A DNA stretch of 64,000 nt from Arenibacter hampyeongensis (GTDB taxonomy: Bacteria; Bacteroidota; Bacteroidia; Flavobacteriales; Flavobacteriaceae). Positions 23,859 to 31,970 of the stretch are shown piece by piece. The DNA lies in the NCBI RefSeq assembly GCF_002909255.1, contig NZ_PIOB01000001.1, positions 62,001 through 126,000 of the forward strand, in the 5' to 3' direction. Made by a program: the position numbers and the translations under genes. Numbering within the stretch: position 1 is the stretch's first letter; every line of letters starts with the position of its first letter. Below the pieces are notes generated by a model. The model did no database searches. It saw nothing but the letters and a program-made list of their open reading frames with translations, and had not been told where the DNA came from.

Positions 23859-25733
23859 ATGAAACTTAAGTTTGGTTTGTCCCTCTTTTTTGTACTCATT
23901 TTCAGTTGCTGCCAGGCAGGGTTTTCCACTGAATATGTTGTGCATAATTATGACCACAATTATGCTGTTACCTTAAAAAAATCAACGGATTCAATAGCCC
24001 AACTAAAAAAACAAATTGGTGCTTTTGCAAAAAACAAAGACTATGGGAAGGCCATTATCCATTCCAAAAAATTACTCGAACAAGCCCAATTTCTAGCCGA
24101 TAGCAATCATATAAGTAATGCCTATTGGAGACAAGGTTACTATTTTAAAATAATAGACCAATTAGATTCTGCTTATTACTATTTAGACAGATCATTTACC
24201 ATAAATTTAAAATTAATGGATAGTATCGGTGCCGGTGACCGATTATTGGATATGGCCAATATTCAGAAAAGCTTAGGCGATTATAATGGAGGCATGATAA
24301 CGGCTACGGAGGGTTTACAATATTTGGAAGGCTCCCAAGAAATAGAATCCATTACTGGTCTGTACCAAACTATTTCAGTCTGCCAGAAAGAATTGGGTAA
24401 CTACCAAGAAGCCCTCCGATGGAACAATAAAATTTTTAGTTTGTTAAACCAGCATCCTTCTCCGGACATATCTACAGAAAATGTGTATGCCATGAGAATT
24501 ACAAGAGCAAATATATTAGCGCTACTAGGTGAATTTAATACCAGTTTTGGCATTTTAGATAGTATTGCCAATAGCACCCAAGAAAACAATCAAGAACAAT
24601 ATTCACGCGCCATATGCAATAAGGGGCATTATAAGTGGATGGAAAATAAGAGCAACCCGGATAGTGAGTCCCTCCTTTTAAACTCCTTACAAATACGTCA
24701 AGAATTAAATACCGTTTCTGGACTAATATCAAGTAACGTTCATTTGGCAGAATATTATTTTGATTCCAATCCACCCAAGGCCTTGGCTTACGCTCAAGAA
24801 GCCATGAACAACTCAAAAAAACTAAATAATTCTGTCGCCATATTGGAATCTTTGGATCTTATATTACCCTTAAAAAAAGCCCTTGCCCAAGATGTATCCG
24901 AAGAGGCTATATTTTACTCGAATGTGCAAAATAAGCTCGAAAAAACAAAACAGGGAGTGCGTTCTATTTATGCTGCAACAAAATATGATAATGATTACTT
25001 AGAAAGAAAGAACCTTATCCTATTGGCCCAAGTTGCCATTAAAGAGAAACAGAAAATTATGGCGTTTTCAGTTGCTTTATTTTTATTGGCACTGATAGGC
25101 TTCGTTATATATTTTAAAAATCAGCAGAAAAAAAAGGAACAGTTGGAGACAGCTTATAAGACTGAACTACGCTTGTCTAAAAAATTACATGATGAGCTCG
25201 GCAATGATATTTTTTACTTAATGACCCAGGTACAAAAAGACTCTCCCGAAATGCCGGCTTCTAAAAACACAATAATTTTGCAAGGTTTGGATAGCATTTA
25301 TAAAAGAGTAAGGGATATTTCCAAAGAATTTACGGCCATTAATACTGGAGAAAATTTTGGAAAGGAATTTTTTGCCCTGCTTAATTCCTATAGCTCCATT
25401 ACAACCAAATTAATAACCAAAGAACTTGATCCCAATTTTTGGGACGATATCTCCGCAAAAGCTAAGATTGAAGTGTATAGGGTATTGCAAGAATTATTGG
25501 TAAACATGAAAAAACATAGTCAGGCTTCATTGGTTGCCATTACTTGTACAAAGACCAAAAAACAAGTTACCATTAACTATAAAGACAATGGGGTAGGCTT
25601 TTCCGTGAAGGAGAATTATTCTGGAAACGGTCTTAAGAATGTGGAAAACCGTATGAACGGTTTAAAAGGAAATATTAATTTCGATTCAAAACCAAACGAA
25701 GGTGTCACCGCCACCATTACGTTTGCCATTTAA
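23859..25733 (+). CDS. TPR-containing sensor histidine kinase
   Basis: The 624-residue protein starts at ATG 23859, directly preceded by GGAGGG. A signal peptide with an FSCCQAG lipobox-like site leads into periplasmic TPR repeats (about residues 40-370; DYGKAIIHSKKLL, GDYNGGMITATEGLQYL, GNYQEALRWNN). A membrane helix (about 405-425) precedes a short dimerisation helix with H444 in KKLHDELGNDIF and an HATPase_c domain (ELLVNMKKHSQ, DNGVGFS, GNGLKNVENR). The kinase should pass phosphate to the response regulator that starts 7 bp after its stop. The signal sensed is unknown. Confidence 0.9.
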   Translation: MKLKFGLSLFFVLIFSCCQAGFSTEYVVHNYDHNYAVTLKKSTDSIAQLKKQIGAFAKNKDYGKAIIHSKKLLEQAQFLADSNHISNAYWRQGYYFKIIDQLDSAYYYLDRSFTINLKLMDSIGAGDRLLDMANIQKSLGDYNGGMITATEGLQYLEGSQEIESITGLYQTISVCQKELGNYQEALRWNNKIFSLLNQHPSPDISTENVYAMRITRANILALLGEFNTSFGILDSIANSTQENNQEQYSRAICNKGHYKWMENKSNPDSESLLLNSLQIRQELNTVSGLISSNVHLAEYYFDSNPPKALAYAQEAMNNSKKLNNSVAILESLDLILPLKKALAQDVSEEAIFYSNVQNKLEKTKQGVRSIYAATKYDNDYLERKNLILLAQVAIKEKQKIMAFSVALFLLALIGFVIYFKNQQKKKEQLETAYKTELRLSKKLHDELGNDIFYLMTQVQKDSPEMPASKNTIILQGLDSIYKRVRDISKEFTAINTGENFGKEFFALLNSYSSITTKLITKELDPNFWDDISAKAKIEVYRVLQELLVNMKKHSQASLVAITCTKTKKQVTINYKDNGVGFSVKENYSGNGLKNVENRMNGLKGNINFDSKPNEGVTATITFAI

Positions 25734-25740
25734 AATACAT

Positions 25741-26409
25741 ATGCAATTCAACAGGATATTTGTTTCGGAGGATATAGACAGTAACAATCTAGGGGTCATT
25801 ACCATGCTTCAATCTTTGGGATATACCAATATAGGACATTCCCAGTACTGTGATGAAGCCCTTTTGAAACTAAAAAAGGCAATAATGGATGGCAGTCCAT
25901 ATGAGCTTTTAATAACCGACTTATCCTTCGATAATCCTAGGGATAAAAAAAACCTCCTAAGTGGGCAAGAGCTTATTTCGGCAATAAAAGAAATTTATCC
26001 AGAAGTCAGAGTAGTGGTCTTTTCTGTGGAAGACGATCACAACACCATAAAATCTTTGTTTGAGGACCAAAAAATTGATGGGTATGTATGTAAGGGATTG
26101 AACGGTCTAAAAGAACTCAAGAATAGTCTTGAAGCCATTTCCCAAAACAAACAATTTACCTGCCCTATCGCCACAGCCGTTTTACAACGAAAAAATGTAC
26201 TGGAACTGGATGCCTATGAACAGCAGCTCCTCCTGTTTTTGGCCCAAGGTCACAAACAAAATGAAATAAGTACGTTGCTAAAAGAAAAGGGAATAACTCC
26301 CAACAGCATACGATCTATTGAAGCCAACATCAGTAAATTGAAAGATTATTTCAATGCCTCCAACACTACACAATTGGTTTATGTAGCTTCGAGTATGGGG
26401 CTGATTTAG
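25741..26409 (+). CDS. Two-component response regulator, LuxR-like output
   Basis: The 222-residue protein (start ATG 25741; the longer frame upstream only overlaps the kinase gene) has a receiver domain with probable phosphoacceptor D60 in LLITDLSFDN and KGLN near the conserved Lys. A C-terminal helix-turn-helix output follows (LDAYEQQLLLFLAQGHKQNEISTLLKEKGITPNSIRSIEANISKLKDYFNASN), similar to LuxR/NarL outputs. It forms a cognate pair with the TPR kinase. Targets are unknown; the nearby small lipoprotein gene is one possible target. Confidence 0.88.
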   Translation: MQFNRIFVSEDIDSNNLGVITMLQSLGYTNIGHSQYCDEALLKLKKAIMDGSPYELLITDLSFDNPRDKKNLLSGQELISAIKEIYPEVRVVVFSVEDDHNTIKSLFEDQKIDGYVCKGLNGLKELKNSLEAISQNKQFTCPIATAVLQRKNVLELDAYEQQLLLFLAQGHKQNEISTLLKEKGITPNSIRSIEANISKLKDYFNASNTTQLVYVASSMGLI

Positions 26410-26493
26410 TAAATGATTAACTTCAAATTTGAGTGTCCCGCAAAACGAACTTTAAAAAACGGACACAACCCCAAATCCTTACCATAACTTACC

Positions 26494-26565
26494 TGCGCCT
26501 GGATCCTGCCCGATTTTTGTAGTGTTCGGGAAGATAATCGTAAAGCAAAAATCGGACAGGGCGCA
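26494..26565. repeat. Imperfect inverted repeat, oriT-like
   Basis: CCTGCCCGATTTTTG (26505-26519) and CAAAAATCGGACAGG (26546-26560) are complementary at 14 of 15 positions, with 26 bp between. The outer TGCGCC on the left and GGCGCA on the right extend the symmetry across a 6-bp insertion on the left arm. It lies about 220 bp from the mobilization gene 3' end. Such repeats are found at relaxase nick regions, but no nick site can be identified, so oriT is only one reading; a transcript terminus or element end are others. Confidence 0.45.
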
Positions 26566-26633
26566 CTTGCCTAGGTAAATTTGGAACATCATTTTTTTTG
26601 ATTCGTGGCAATAACCGTGCGTTGGCAAAGATA

Positions 26634-26670
26634 AAGGCCAAGGGCGTTCTTTCTACGCCCTTGGCTTTTA
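26634..26670. terminator. Strong hairpin, probably bidirectional terminator
   Basis: GCCAAGGGCG and CGCCCTTGGC (10-bp perfect stem) flank a nine-base loop, with TTTTAT on the right and AAA on the left. It is positioned to end transcripts from the mobilization operon on the minus strand. Confidence 0.75.
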
Positions 26671-26772
26671 TGAGTGGTTCCGAGGGGGTTGGAAAATCCA
26701 GAGGTTTTTCAACTTCCACAGGAAATTGGATGTATTTTGTCCAATCGCCCCTCTCAAATTCTCTTTGCCCAT
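26668..26772 (-). CDS. Possible 34-residue ORF after the mobilization gene (weak)
   Basis: An ATG 10 bp after the stop of the mobilization gene opens a 34-codon frame (MGKENLRGAIGQNTSNFLWK...) that ends in the hairpin terminator. In related elements a relaxase gene normally follows at this place; this short frame shows no relaxase motif and may be a chance or residual reading frame. Confidence 0.2.
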   Translation of the reverse strand: MGKENLRGAIGQNTSNFLWKLKNLWIFQPPRNHS

Positions 26773-26782
26773 ACTGATATTC

Positions 26783-27343
26783 CTAGTGCAATTCTTTTTC
26801 TATCTTTATTTTAAGCTTTTCGAAATCTTCAGGGCTCATGTCCAATTGCAATCTGGACTTTCCAAAACTGCTCTTTACGAATTGTACCTTGTTCAAAAGA
26901 GCAATAAATTCTGCCCTGTTCTGCCTTAGGTCTCGTTTTAGATTGGTATATTTTCTTTCCATCACAAGGGCCTCCTCCACCTTTTTAAAGAACCTATCCC
27001 TTTCTGGGTCGTCTTCCCCACCCTCCATCAATAAGGGTGCTTGACCACGTTTTTTTCGGGGCGAGTGTTCAAATAAAAGTTCTATCATTGCCTTGGTCGG
27101 AAGTACCCCATTCTTTTCCATATTATTCATCATGGCCGCCATTGCATTGAACCTTTTCTTGATCAGGTTTGTTATGGTCCTCACATTGGGACCAAGGGAT
27201 TCCCTAGGGGAAATCTCGTTATAGATAAAAAAATCCAGCATCGTCTGCAGTGCTTCCGTATGGGTCTTGAAAGACCGCCTCGAAAATTTTTGGAAATGCT
27301 TAGCTGTTTCACTCTTAAAGCGTATACTTTTAAATGAGTTCAT
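26783..27343 (-). CDS. BfmA/BtgA-family mobilization protein
   Basis: The 186-residue protein matches the BfmA/BtgA mobilization family: an N-terminal SIRFKSETAKHFQKFSRRSFKTHTEALQTMLDFF region resembling a ribbon-helix-helix/helical DNA-binding domain, a central basic part with NVRTITNLIKKRFNAMAAMM, and a C-terminal coiled coil (KVEEALVMERKYTNLKRDLRQNRAEF). In Bacteroides such proteins assist a relaxase at oriT of mobilizable elements. Here no BfmB/BtgB-type relaxase follows. It is the last gene of a minus-strand set that starts at 29072. The start is the ATG giving the typical MNSFKSIRFK N-terminus. Confidence 0.85.
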   Translation of the reverse strand: MNSFKSIRFKSETAKHFQKFSRRSFKTHTEALQTMLDFFIYNEISPRESLGPNVRTITNLIKKRFNAMAAMMNNMEKNGVLPTKAMIELLFEHSPRKKRGQAPLLMEGGEDDPERDRFFKKVEEALVMERKYTNLKRDLRQNRAEFIALLNKVQFVKSSFGKSRLQLDMSPEDFEKLKIKIEKELH

Positions 27344-27458
27344 AATTTTCTGATTTGTCGCAAATTCTTCCCTAAGAATGGGTGTTTACAGGGCATTTGT
27401 CGCAAATTTATAAAATGTAAAAAATCAAAATATACATAACCATCTATAAATCAATATG

Positions 27459-27644
27459 TTATGAGCTTAAATAAATACGTAACGTGGCTTTGCCCGTTAC
27501 CCTCTTGCTATTCCTTTGCTCCGTTTTACTTCGCAGCGGAAGACCTTCTTTAAAACTTCTAAAAAGCTTCTCCCTAGTTATGATTTTTTTAATGTCCCCT
27601 CCAAACGGTACATAAACTCCAATAAGTCCTCTTTTTTCTTTCAC
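27459..27644 (-). CDS. Possible small basic protein of the mobile element
   Basis: A 61-codon frame with a GTG start lies 3 bp after the stop of the ATPase gene. The product is basic (FRSFKEGLPLRSKTEQRNSK) and has no domain that I know. Its last third coincides with a hairpin (27479-27500), so it may also be a structured non-coding stretch. Position directly downstream of the ATPase gene supports translation; nothing else does. Confidence 0.35.
   Translation of the reverse strand: MKEKRGLIGVYVPFGGDIKKIITREKLFRSFKEGLPLRSKTEQRNSKRVTGKATLRIYLSS
27479..27500. repeat. Hairpin GTAACG...CGTTAC inside the mobile element
   Basis: GTAACGTGGC TTT GCCCGTTAC folds with 6-bp outer arms and a GGC/GCC inner stem around AAA. 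It lies at the end of the small ORF and could be a terminator-like or replication/transfer structure; there is no long T-run. Confidence 0.45.
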
Positions 27645-27647
27645 CAG

Positions 27648-28310
27648 CTATTTTCTTCGGCTCGGGCCGTCCAACTTTAGCCGGTTGAACATCCTTATGA
27701 ACCTATCCGAGATCTGTGTTCCGTAGCGATTCCCAATCTGGGAAAGGCTTAAATTCGTCGTGACATGTGTTTTTGTCCCAAGGCTTTCAAAATTCCGATA
27801 ACGGTTTAAAAGTATCCTAACAAATATTTCCTCCTTCCCGTACTGGTAAACATTGTTCCCCACAGTTTCCGATCCCAGATCATCGAATAGAAATGTCCCC
27901 TTGGAATAGTAATCTATAATGTGGTCCTTGTTCTTTTCAGCATTGTATTTTGCAACTACCTCTTGTGCCGCAATAGAGGGAAACCACAATTCCCGCAACC
28001 CATATTGTTTGGACATGTTCTGGATGATCTTAAAACTAGATGTTTTTCCCGTTCCATAGGAGCCAAAAACTATCAGGCCTTTCCTAAGCGATATGTTGTC
28101 CACATTTTCGAATTCGGGGTCACGGTTCCAATACCGACAGAAATGTCCCAAGAAAGTCTTGTTAGTATCGTCCACCTCGAAATCGAGATCCATCCGGGCA
28201 TAAAATTCCTGTGCAGCCCTAAAAAAAACTTTTTTAAAAAGTTCTGGGGCGCATAACGGTTTAAGTTCCGTTTGCTTTTTTAAAAACTCGTCTGACCATC
28301 CTTTTTCCAT
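27648..28310 (-). CDS. DnaC/IstB-like ATPase
   Basis: The 220-residue protein is a AAA+ ATPase of the DnaC/IstB kind: Walker A GSYGTGKTS (about residues 78-86), Walker B FLFDDLGSE, sensor-like VTTNLSLSQIGNRYG, and an Arg-finger-like SDRFIRMFN. In plasmid and integrative elements such proteins load helicase or act with replication initiators. Transposase (IstA) is not nearby, so an IS21 origin is not supported. It lies 5 bp after the HTH gene upstream in a minus-strand operon and probably takes part in replication of the element. Confidence 0.8.
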   Translation of the reverse strand: MEKGWSDEFLKKQTELKPLCAPELFKKVFFRAAQEFYARMDLDFEVDDTNKTFLGHFCRYWNRDPEFENVDNISLRKGLIVFGSYGTGKTSSFKIIQNMSKQYGLRELWFPSIAAQEVVAKYNAEKNKDHIIDYYSKGTFLFDDLGSETVGNNVYQYGKEEIFVRILLNRYRNFESLGTKTHVTTNLSLSQIGNRYGTQISDRFIRMFNRLKLDGPSRRK

Positions 28311-28315
28311 ATCGC

Positions 28316-28771
28316 CTATTCCAATATTGGACTTCTATTATCTTCTTCTTCTTCTTTTAAAAAGGTAAATTCTTTTTTTTCTTGTTTTATCACTTGTTTA
28401 TTATACCCGACACTTTTGACCATACTGGCCTGACAAAAGTGTCCAGGCTGCACCGATAATACTGTCCGGGCCGGGTCGCCAGTTTTAAACCCAAAACTCA
28501 ACAAACTTTTGAGGTAGCGTTTTCTTCCATTAAAGGAAGTCTCCTCTATCCAGCCCAATGACTTTAGTTGGGAAATGTACCTGGTGACCTGTCGTTCGGA
28601 AATATTTAGAAAGGAAGCGATGTACTTATTGGACATGTAGCACTCCATACCGTTTTCGGTAAAGCTGTGTATCTCCAGGAACAAGATCTTGGCATACCAG
28701 TTCACCTCCGTGTTCAGGTAGATCGATCTGGGTATCCAGATCCCCTGAAAATTTCTCTCCGTAGTTTTCAT
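28316..28771 (-). CDS. Helix-turn-helix protein, replication-initiator-like
   Basis: The 151-residue protein carries an N-terminal GIWIPRSIYLNTEVNWYAKILFLEIHSFTENG segment and a winged HTH (SNKYIASFLNISERQVTRYISQLKSLGWIEE), the pattern of HTH_36-type domains at the start of plasmid replication or phage proteins. The C-terminus is Lys/Glu-rich and ends soon after; a full replication initiator would be longer. It is tightly linked to the DnaC-like gene downstream (5 bp), a common replication pair. Confidence 0.7.
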   Translation of the reverse strand: MKTTERNFQGIWIPRSIYLNTEVNWYAKILFLEIHSFTENGMECYMSNKYIASFLNISERQVTRYISQLKSLGWIEETSFNGRKRYLKSLLSFGFKTGDPARTVLSVQPGHFCQASMVKSVGYNKQVIKQEKKEFTFLKEEEEDNRSPILE

Positions 28772-28781
28772 ACCAGAGAAA

Positions 28782-29072
28782 TTATCTCTTGTTCTTGATT
28801 AGGGACTCATTGAAACGGTGCTCCAAGGTCTCGTCCGATAGATCTGGTTCCCCCAATAGCCAAGCATCTATGGTATCCTTGTCAAAAAATTTCTGGCGGA
28901 TATGGGGATTGTTGCCCATGGGAATCAACTTTAGCTGGGTCAGCTTGTAGATCTTGCTTTTGGAGAGTCCTGTGTAAAGCGCCAGGTCTTCCACGTTCAT
29001 TGATTTCTTGTTGTGGGAAAGTAGCCCCTTAATTTCCGTTAAGAGGTCCACCACTTTTTCTTGTTCTTCCAT
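28782..29072 (-). CDS. Excisionase-type HTH protein
   Basis: The 96-residue protein has a MerR-like HTH_17 fold: MNVEDLALYTGLSKSKIYKLTQLKLIPMG followed by RQKFFDKDTIDAWL. Proteins of this type act as excisionases or regulators in Bacteroidota mobile elements, and they usually sit next to the integrase gene. Here the region upstream toward the tRNA is non-coding. It heads the minus-strand set 29072-26783. Confidence 0.78.
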   Translation of the reverse strand: MEEQEKVVDLLTEIKGLLSHNKKSMNVEDLALYTGLSKSKIYKLTQLKLIPMGNNPHIRQKFFDKDTIDAWLLGEPDLSDETLEHRFNESLIKNKR

Positions 29073-29375
29073 GATATTTGCTTTATGATTTTCTTCAAAT
29101 TAGAAAAGCAGATAGCACCAAAAGAAGAACCAGAAAATTTTAACTAAAAAAAACAATATTATTTGAGGGATTGATAACGATTATTGAAAATCTGCTAGAA
29201 TAACGCAACACGCAATTATCATCTGGAAGTATATGATAGTGGAAGCTATCCATGATTTACATTAATCGCATGGTGGTGATTAATGCTGTAGGAGCTTAAT
29301 CAAGAATAAATTGGGGAGTTTTTGATATAAAATCAAACGGAAAAAAAATGTTGTACCTATGTTGTACCCATGAAA
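29073..29375. other. 303-bp non-coding region where an integrase gene would be expected
   Basis: No reading frame with integrase motifs is seen on either strand. Near the right end two copies of ATGTTGTACC lie 11 bp apart (29348-29357 and 29359-29368), one helical turn, just outside the tRNA terminator. CATTAATCGCATG and GGTGATTAATG near 29260-29285 form a further loose inverted repeat. Confidence 0.5.
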
Positions 29376-29407
29376 AGAAAAAGGCCTCACGATTTCTCGC
29401 AAGGCCT
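29376..29407 (-). terminator. Terminator of tRNA-Asn
   Basis: On the minus strand an 11-bp stem AGGCCTTGCGA/TCGTGAGGCCT with a GAAA loop and two G-U pairs is followed by TTTTTC. It lies 14 bp beyond the 3' end of the tRNA. Confidence 0.8.
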
Positions 29408-29420
29408 ATTCTCATTAAGC

Positions 29421-29493
29421 TCCCCCTCTTGGGCTCGAACCAAGGACCCTCTGATTAACAGTCAGATGCTCTAACCAACTGAGCTAAGGAGGA
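29421..29493 (-). tRNA. tRNA-Asn(GTT)
   Basis: A 73-nt cloverleaf reads on the minus strand: acceptor TCCTCCT/AGGGGGA, D arm GCTC-AGTTGGTTA-GAGC, anticodon arm TCTGA-CTGTTAA-TCAGA with anticodon GTT, variable GGGTC, T arm CTTGG-TTCGAGC-CCAAG. All stems pair. CCA is not encoded. Its 3' end faces the remnant mobile element, a usual integration target. Confidence 0.97.
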
Positions 29494-29598
29494 GTGTATT
29501 TTTATCGCCTAAGCGGGTGCAAATATAAAATGTTTTTTCAAATACGCCAAACAAAAAATGGCCGTTTTACACCTAAAATTTAAAAATATTTATTTCTC

Positions 29599-30915
29599 CT
29601 ATAAAAACTTCTTGATGATATTCCAGATATCGTTCCCGAATACCACTGCCATAAGCCCCATAAGTATAACAAAACCAATTATTTGGCCTGTTTCCAATAC
29701 TTTCTCGCTTGGCTTTCTGCCAGAAATTATTTCGTACAATAAAAACATTACATGCCCTCCGTCCAATGCCGGAATAGGAAGAATATTCAAAAATGCCAAC
29801 CATACCGAGAACATGGCCATAAAATTCCAAAAGAAAATCCAATTCCATTTTTCAGGCATCAATTCTACTATTCCAATGGGCCCTTTTACCTGTTTGTAAG
29901 CTCCGGTCTTAGTGTTGAAGATTACCTTAAATTGCCTTATTTGATCCGTCAATACCTGTATAGTCCTGTTATAACCTGCCGGTATAGCTTCAAAAATGCT
30001 ATAATTATCGGTTACCCGTAAATCGGTATCATCCAATTCAATTCCTATCACCGCCTCTTCGGGAACTGTTAATTGTAACTGCTGGGTGACCCCATCCCTA
30101 AGAACGTTCAGGGTCAACTTCTGATTGGCAGAGCTCCGTATTTTCGGAACCAATTCATCCCAAAACACAGTGGATACCTCATTTACCCCTATAATTTCAT
30201 CTCCTGACAATAGACCTGCTTTTTCGGCTACCGAATTGGGAACCACTTTGGCAATAATCGCTTTTTTTCTATAATCCAAGAAATTTTTACCCTGGGTAGC
30301 AAAAACGGTCTCCTTGCCTTCATCCGACAAAGGAAAAGTAATTTCCTGGCCGTCCCTATTCACCGTTACCTCATCTCCGAGAATGATATCCAAAACAGCC
30401 TCCCTAAATTTCCTGGTTTTCTTATCGTCCACCATCAAAATTTGATCGCCTGTCTTTAATCCCAATTGTTCGCCAATAGAATCTACTACAATACCGTATT
30501 TTAGGCTATCTGAAGGAATATAGGTATCCCCATTACTTGCCAACATGGTAGTATATATTACCCAAGCCAACAAAAAGTTTACGATTACCCCGCCTGTCAT
30601 TATAATAAGTCGTTGCCAAGCCGGCTTGCTTCTAAATTCCCACGGTTGTGGTTCTTGCTTCATTTGCTCGGTGTCCATGCTCTCATCGATCATCCCGGCT
30701 ATCTTTACATAGCCTCCCAATGGCAACCAGCCAATTCCATATTCCGTATCCCCTATTTTCTTCTTGAACAGGGAAAACTTTACATCAAAAAACAAATAAA
30801 ATTTCTCCACTTTGGTCTTGAAATATTTCGCGGGAAGAAAATGGCCCAATTCATGGAGAATCACCAAAATGGATATGATAAGTACAAACTGTACAATCTG
30901 TATTGCTAACGTCAT
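29599..30915 (-). CDS. rseP: Site-2 metalloprotease RseP
   Basis: The 438-residue inner-membrane zinc protease has the active-site motif HELGH (H21-H25) in its first helix, a conserved GYVKIAGM loop, two tandem PDZ-like regions (about residues 130-300), and the C-terminal N-x-x-PIPALDGG motif that supplies the third zinc ligand. It cuts anti-sigma factors within the membrane to release envelope stress sigma factors. Length is normal for the family. It lies upstream of tRNA-Asn, divergent from the SCO1-like gene. Confidence 0.95.
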   Translation of the reverse strand: MTLAIQIVQFVLIISILVILHELGHFLPAKYFKTKVEKFYLFFDVKFSLFKKKIGDTEYGIGWLPLGGYVKIAGMIDESMDTEQMKQEPQPWEFRSKPAWQRLIIMTGGVIVNFLLAWVIYTTMLASNGDTYIPSDSLKYGIVVDSIGEQLGLKTGDQILMVDDKKTRKFREAVLDIILGDEVTVNRDGQEITFPLSDEGKETVFATQGKNFLDYRKKAIIAKVVPNSVAEKAGLLSGDEIIGVNEVSTVFWDELVPKIRSSANQKLTLNVLRDGVTQQLQLTVPEEAVIGIELDDTDLRVTDNYSIFEAIPAGYNRTIQVLTDQIRQFKVIFNTKTGAYKQVKGPIGIVELMPEKWNWIFFWNFMAMFSVWLAFLNILPIPALDGGHVMFLLYEIISGRKPSEKVLETGQIIGFVILMGLMAVVFGNDIWNIIKKFL

Positions 30916-31060
30916 TAAGTATTTTTTTTAAACTATAAAAGCGCACAAAAGTACATTATTACGCGGTCTTAAAAAAAAACTATTCCGCCCAAGGGTTTTT
31001 TTTAAGAAAGATTTAGTAGCGTTCCACCTAAAGAATCTTGAATTATCTTGGCATCTACAC

Positions 31061-31068
31061 TACCTTTG
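31061..31068 (+). promoter_or_regulatory. Flavobacterial promoter -7 element TACCTTTG
   Basis: TACCTTTG fits TAnnTTTG, and a TTG at 31038-31040 lies 20 bp upstream. The start codon at 31079 is only 10 bp further, so the mRNA would have a very short or absent leader. Confidence 0.6.
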
Positions 31069-31078
31069 CCAAAAAAAC

Positions 31079-31753
31079 ATGCGTTCGTTTTTTGCCAAAT
31101 TTAAATTCTTGGGAATTGTTCTTCTCCTCATTTCCGGGGTCATCGTTTCCCTTTTCTACAATGCCCTTCAACCCAAAAAATTATTGCCCGTTTACCAACC
31201 TGCCATGGTAAATTTCGAATTGGTGGACAGCACCCTACAGCATGTTAAAAAATACCATACTATTGCTGATTTCGCATTGACCAATCAAAATGGGGAATTG
31301 GTGACCCAAGAGGACTACCACAACAAAATTTATATTGCCGATTTTTTCTTTACCACCTGCCCCACAATTTGTCCCATAATGACAAAAAATATGGTCGGTA
31401 TTCAAGATAAAATTATAAATGACCATGACGTATTACTGCTTTCCCATTCCGTGACCCCGGACATTGACTCGGTTCCACAGTTAAAAAAATACGCCTTGGA
31501 AAAAGGGGTCAATGATAGTAAATGGAATCTTGTTACCGGAGACAAAGGGCAGATATATGAATTGGCCAGGAAATCCTATTTAGCCGTTAAGACCGATGGT
31601 GATGGAGGCCCTTACGATATGATCCATACAGAAAACTTTATTCTAGTGGATAAAGAACGTAGAATTAGAGGATTCTACGACGGTACCAACTCGGACGAAA
31701 TGGAGAAATTGCTGAGCGACTTGGAAATATTGAGATCTTCTTATAAGGACTAA
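31079..31753 (+). CDS. SCO1/SenC family copper-binding protein
   Basis: The 224-residue protein has one N-terminal membrane anchor (about residues 10-28) and a thioredoxin-like periplasmic domain. The Sco signature C94-P-T-I-C98 in ADFFFTTCPTICPIM and a downstream His in YDMIHTENFILVD give the Cys-Cys-His copper site. Sco proteins deliver copper to the CuA site of cytochrome oxidase or act as thiol reductases. It has its own promoter with a very short leader and is divergent from rseP. Confidence 0.93.
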   Translation: MRSFFAKFKFLGIVLLLISGVIVSLFYNALQPKKLLPVYQPAMVNFELVDSTLQHVKKYHTIADFALTNQNGELVTQEDYHNKIYIADFFFTTCPTICPIMTKNMVGIQDKIINDHDVLLLSHSVTPDIDSVPQLKKYALEKGVNDSKWNLVTGDKGQIYELARKSYLAVKTDGDGGPYDMIHTENFILVDKERRIRGFYDGTNSDEMEKLLSDLEILRSSYKD

Positions 31754-31970
31754 TATTTTATAGCGCTCCTGACCATTGAAGGGGCCGGGCAATATTTGGC
31801 CTTTCCAATTCCAAAACCCCAATTACCTGCTTTGTTTCAATAAAAAAACAGTTACTACCCATCAATCGGAAGCAACAGCCATTCAAAGCGTCAACTTTTT
31901 ATGGTTTTACCTGAATACTTCATCTTTTTCTTTTATTTTTGTGCTTAATTAAAATCAATCTAAATAAAAA

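Noticed and set aside
26489-26719. Minus-strand open frame containing LLYDYLPEHYKNRAG
   Set aside because: It reads through the strong terminator hairpin and the oriT-like inverted repeat, so the frame is better explained by structured non-coding DNA.
27648-28310. IS21-type IstB
   Set aside because: The ATPase resembles IstB/DnaC, but no IstA transposase or terminal repeats are nearby, and the neighbours are replication and mobilization genes.
29421-29493. Direct repeat of the tRNA 3' end marking attL/attR
   Set aside because: No copy of the tRNA 3' sequence was found by eye at the other side of the element, so attachment sites were not annotated.
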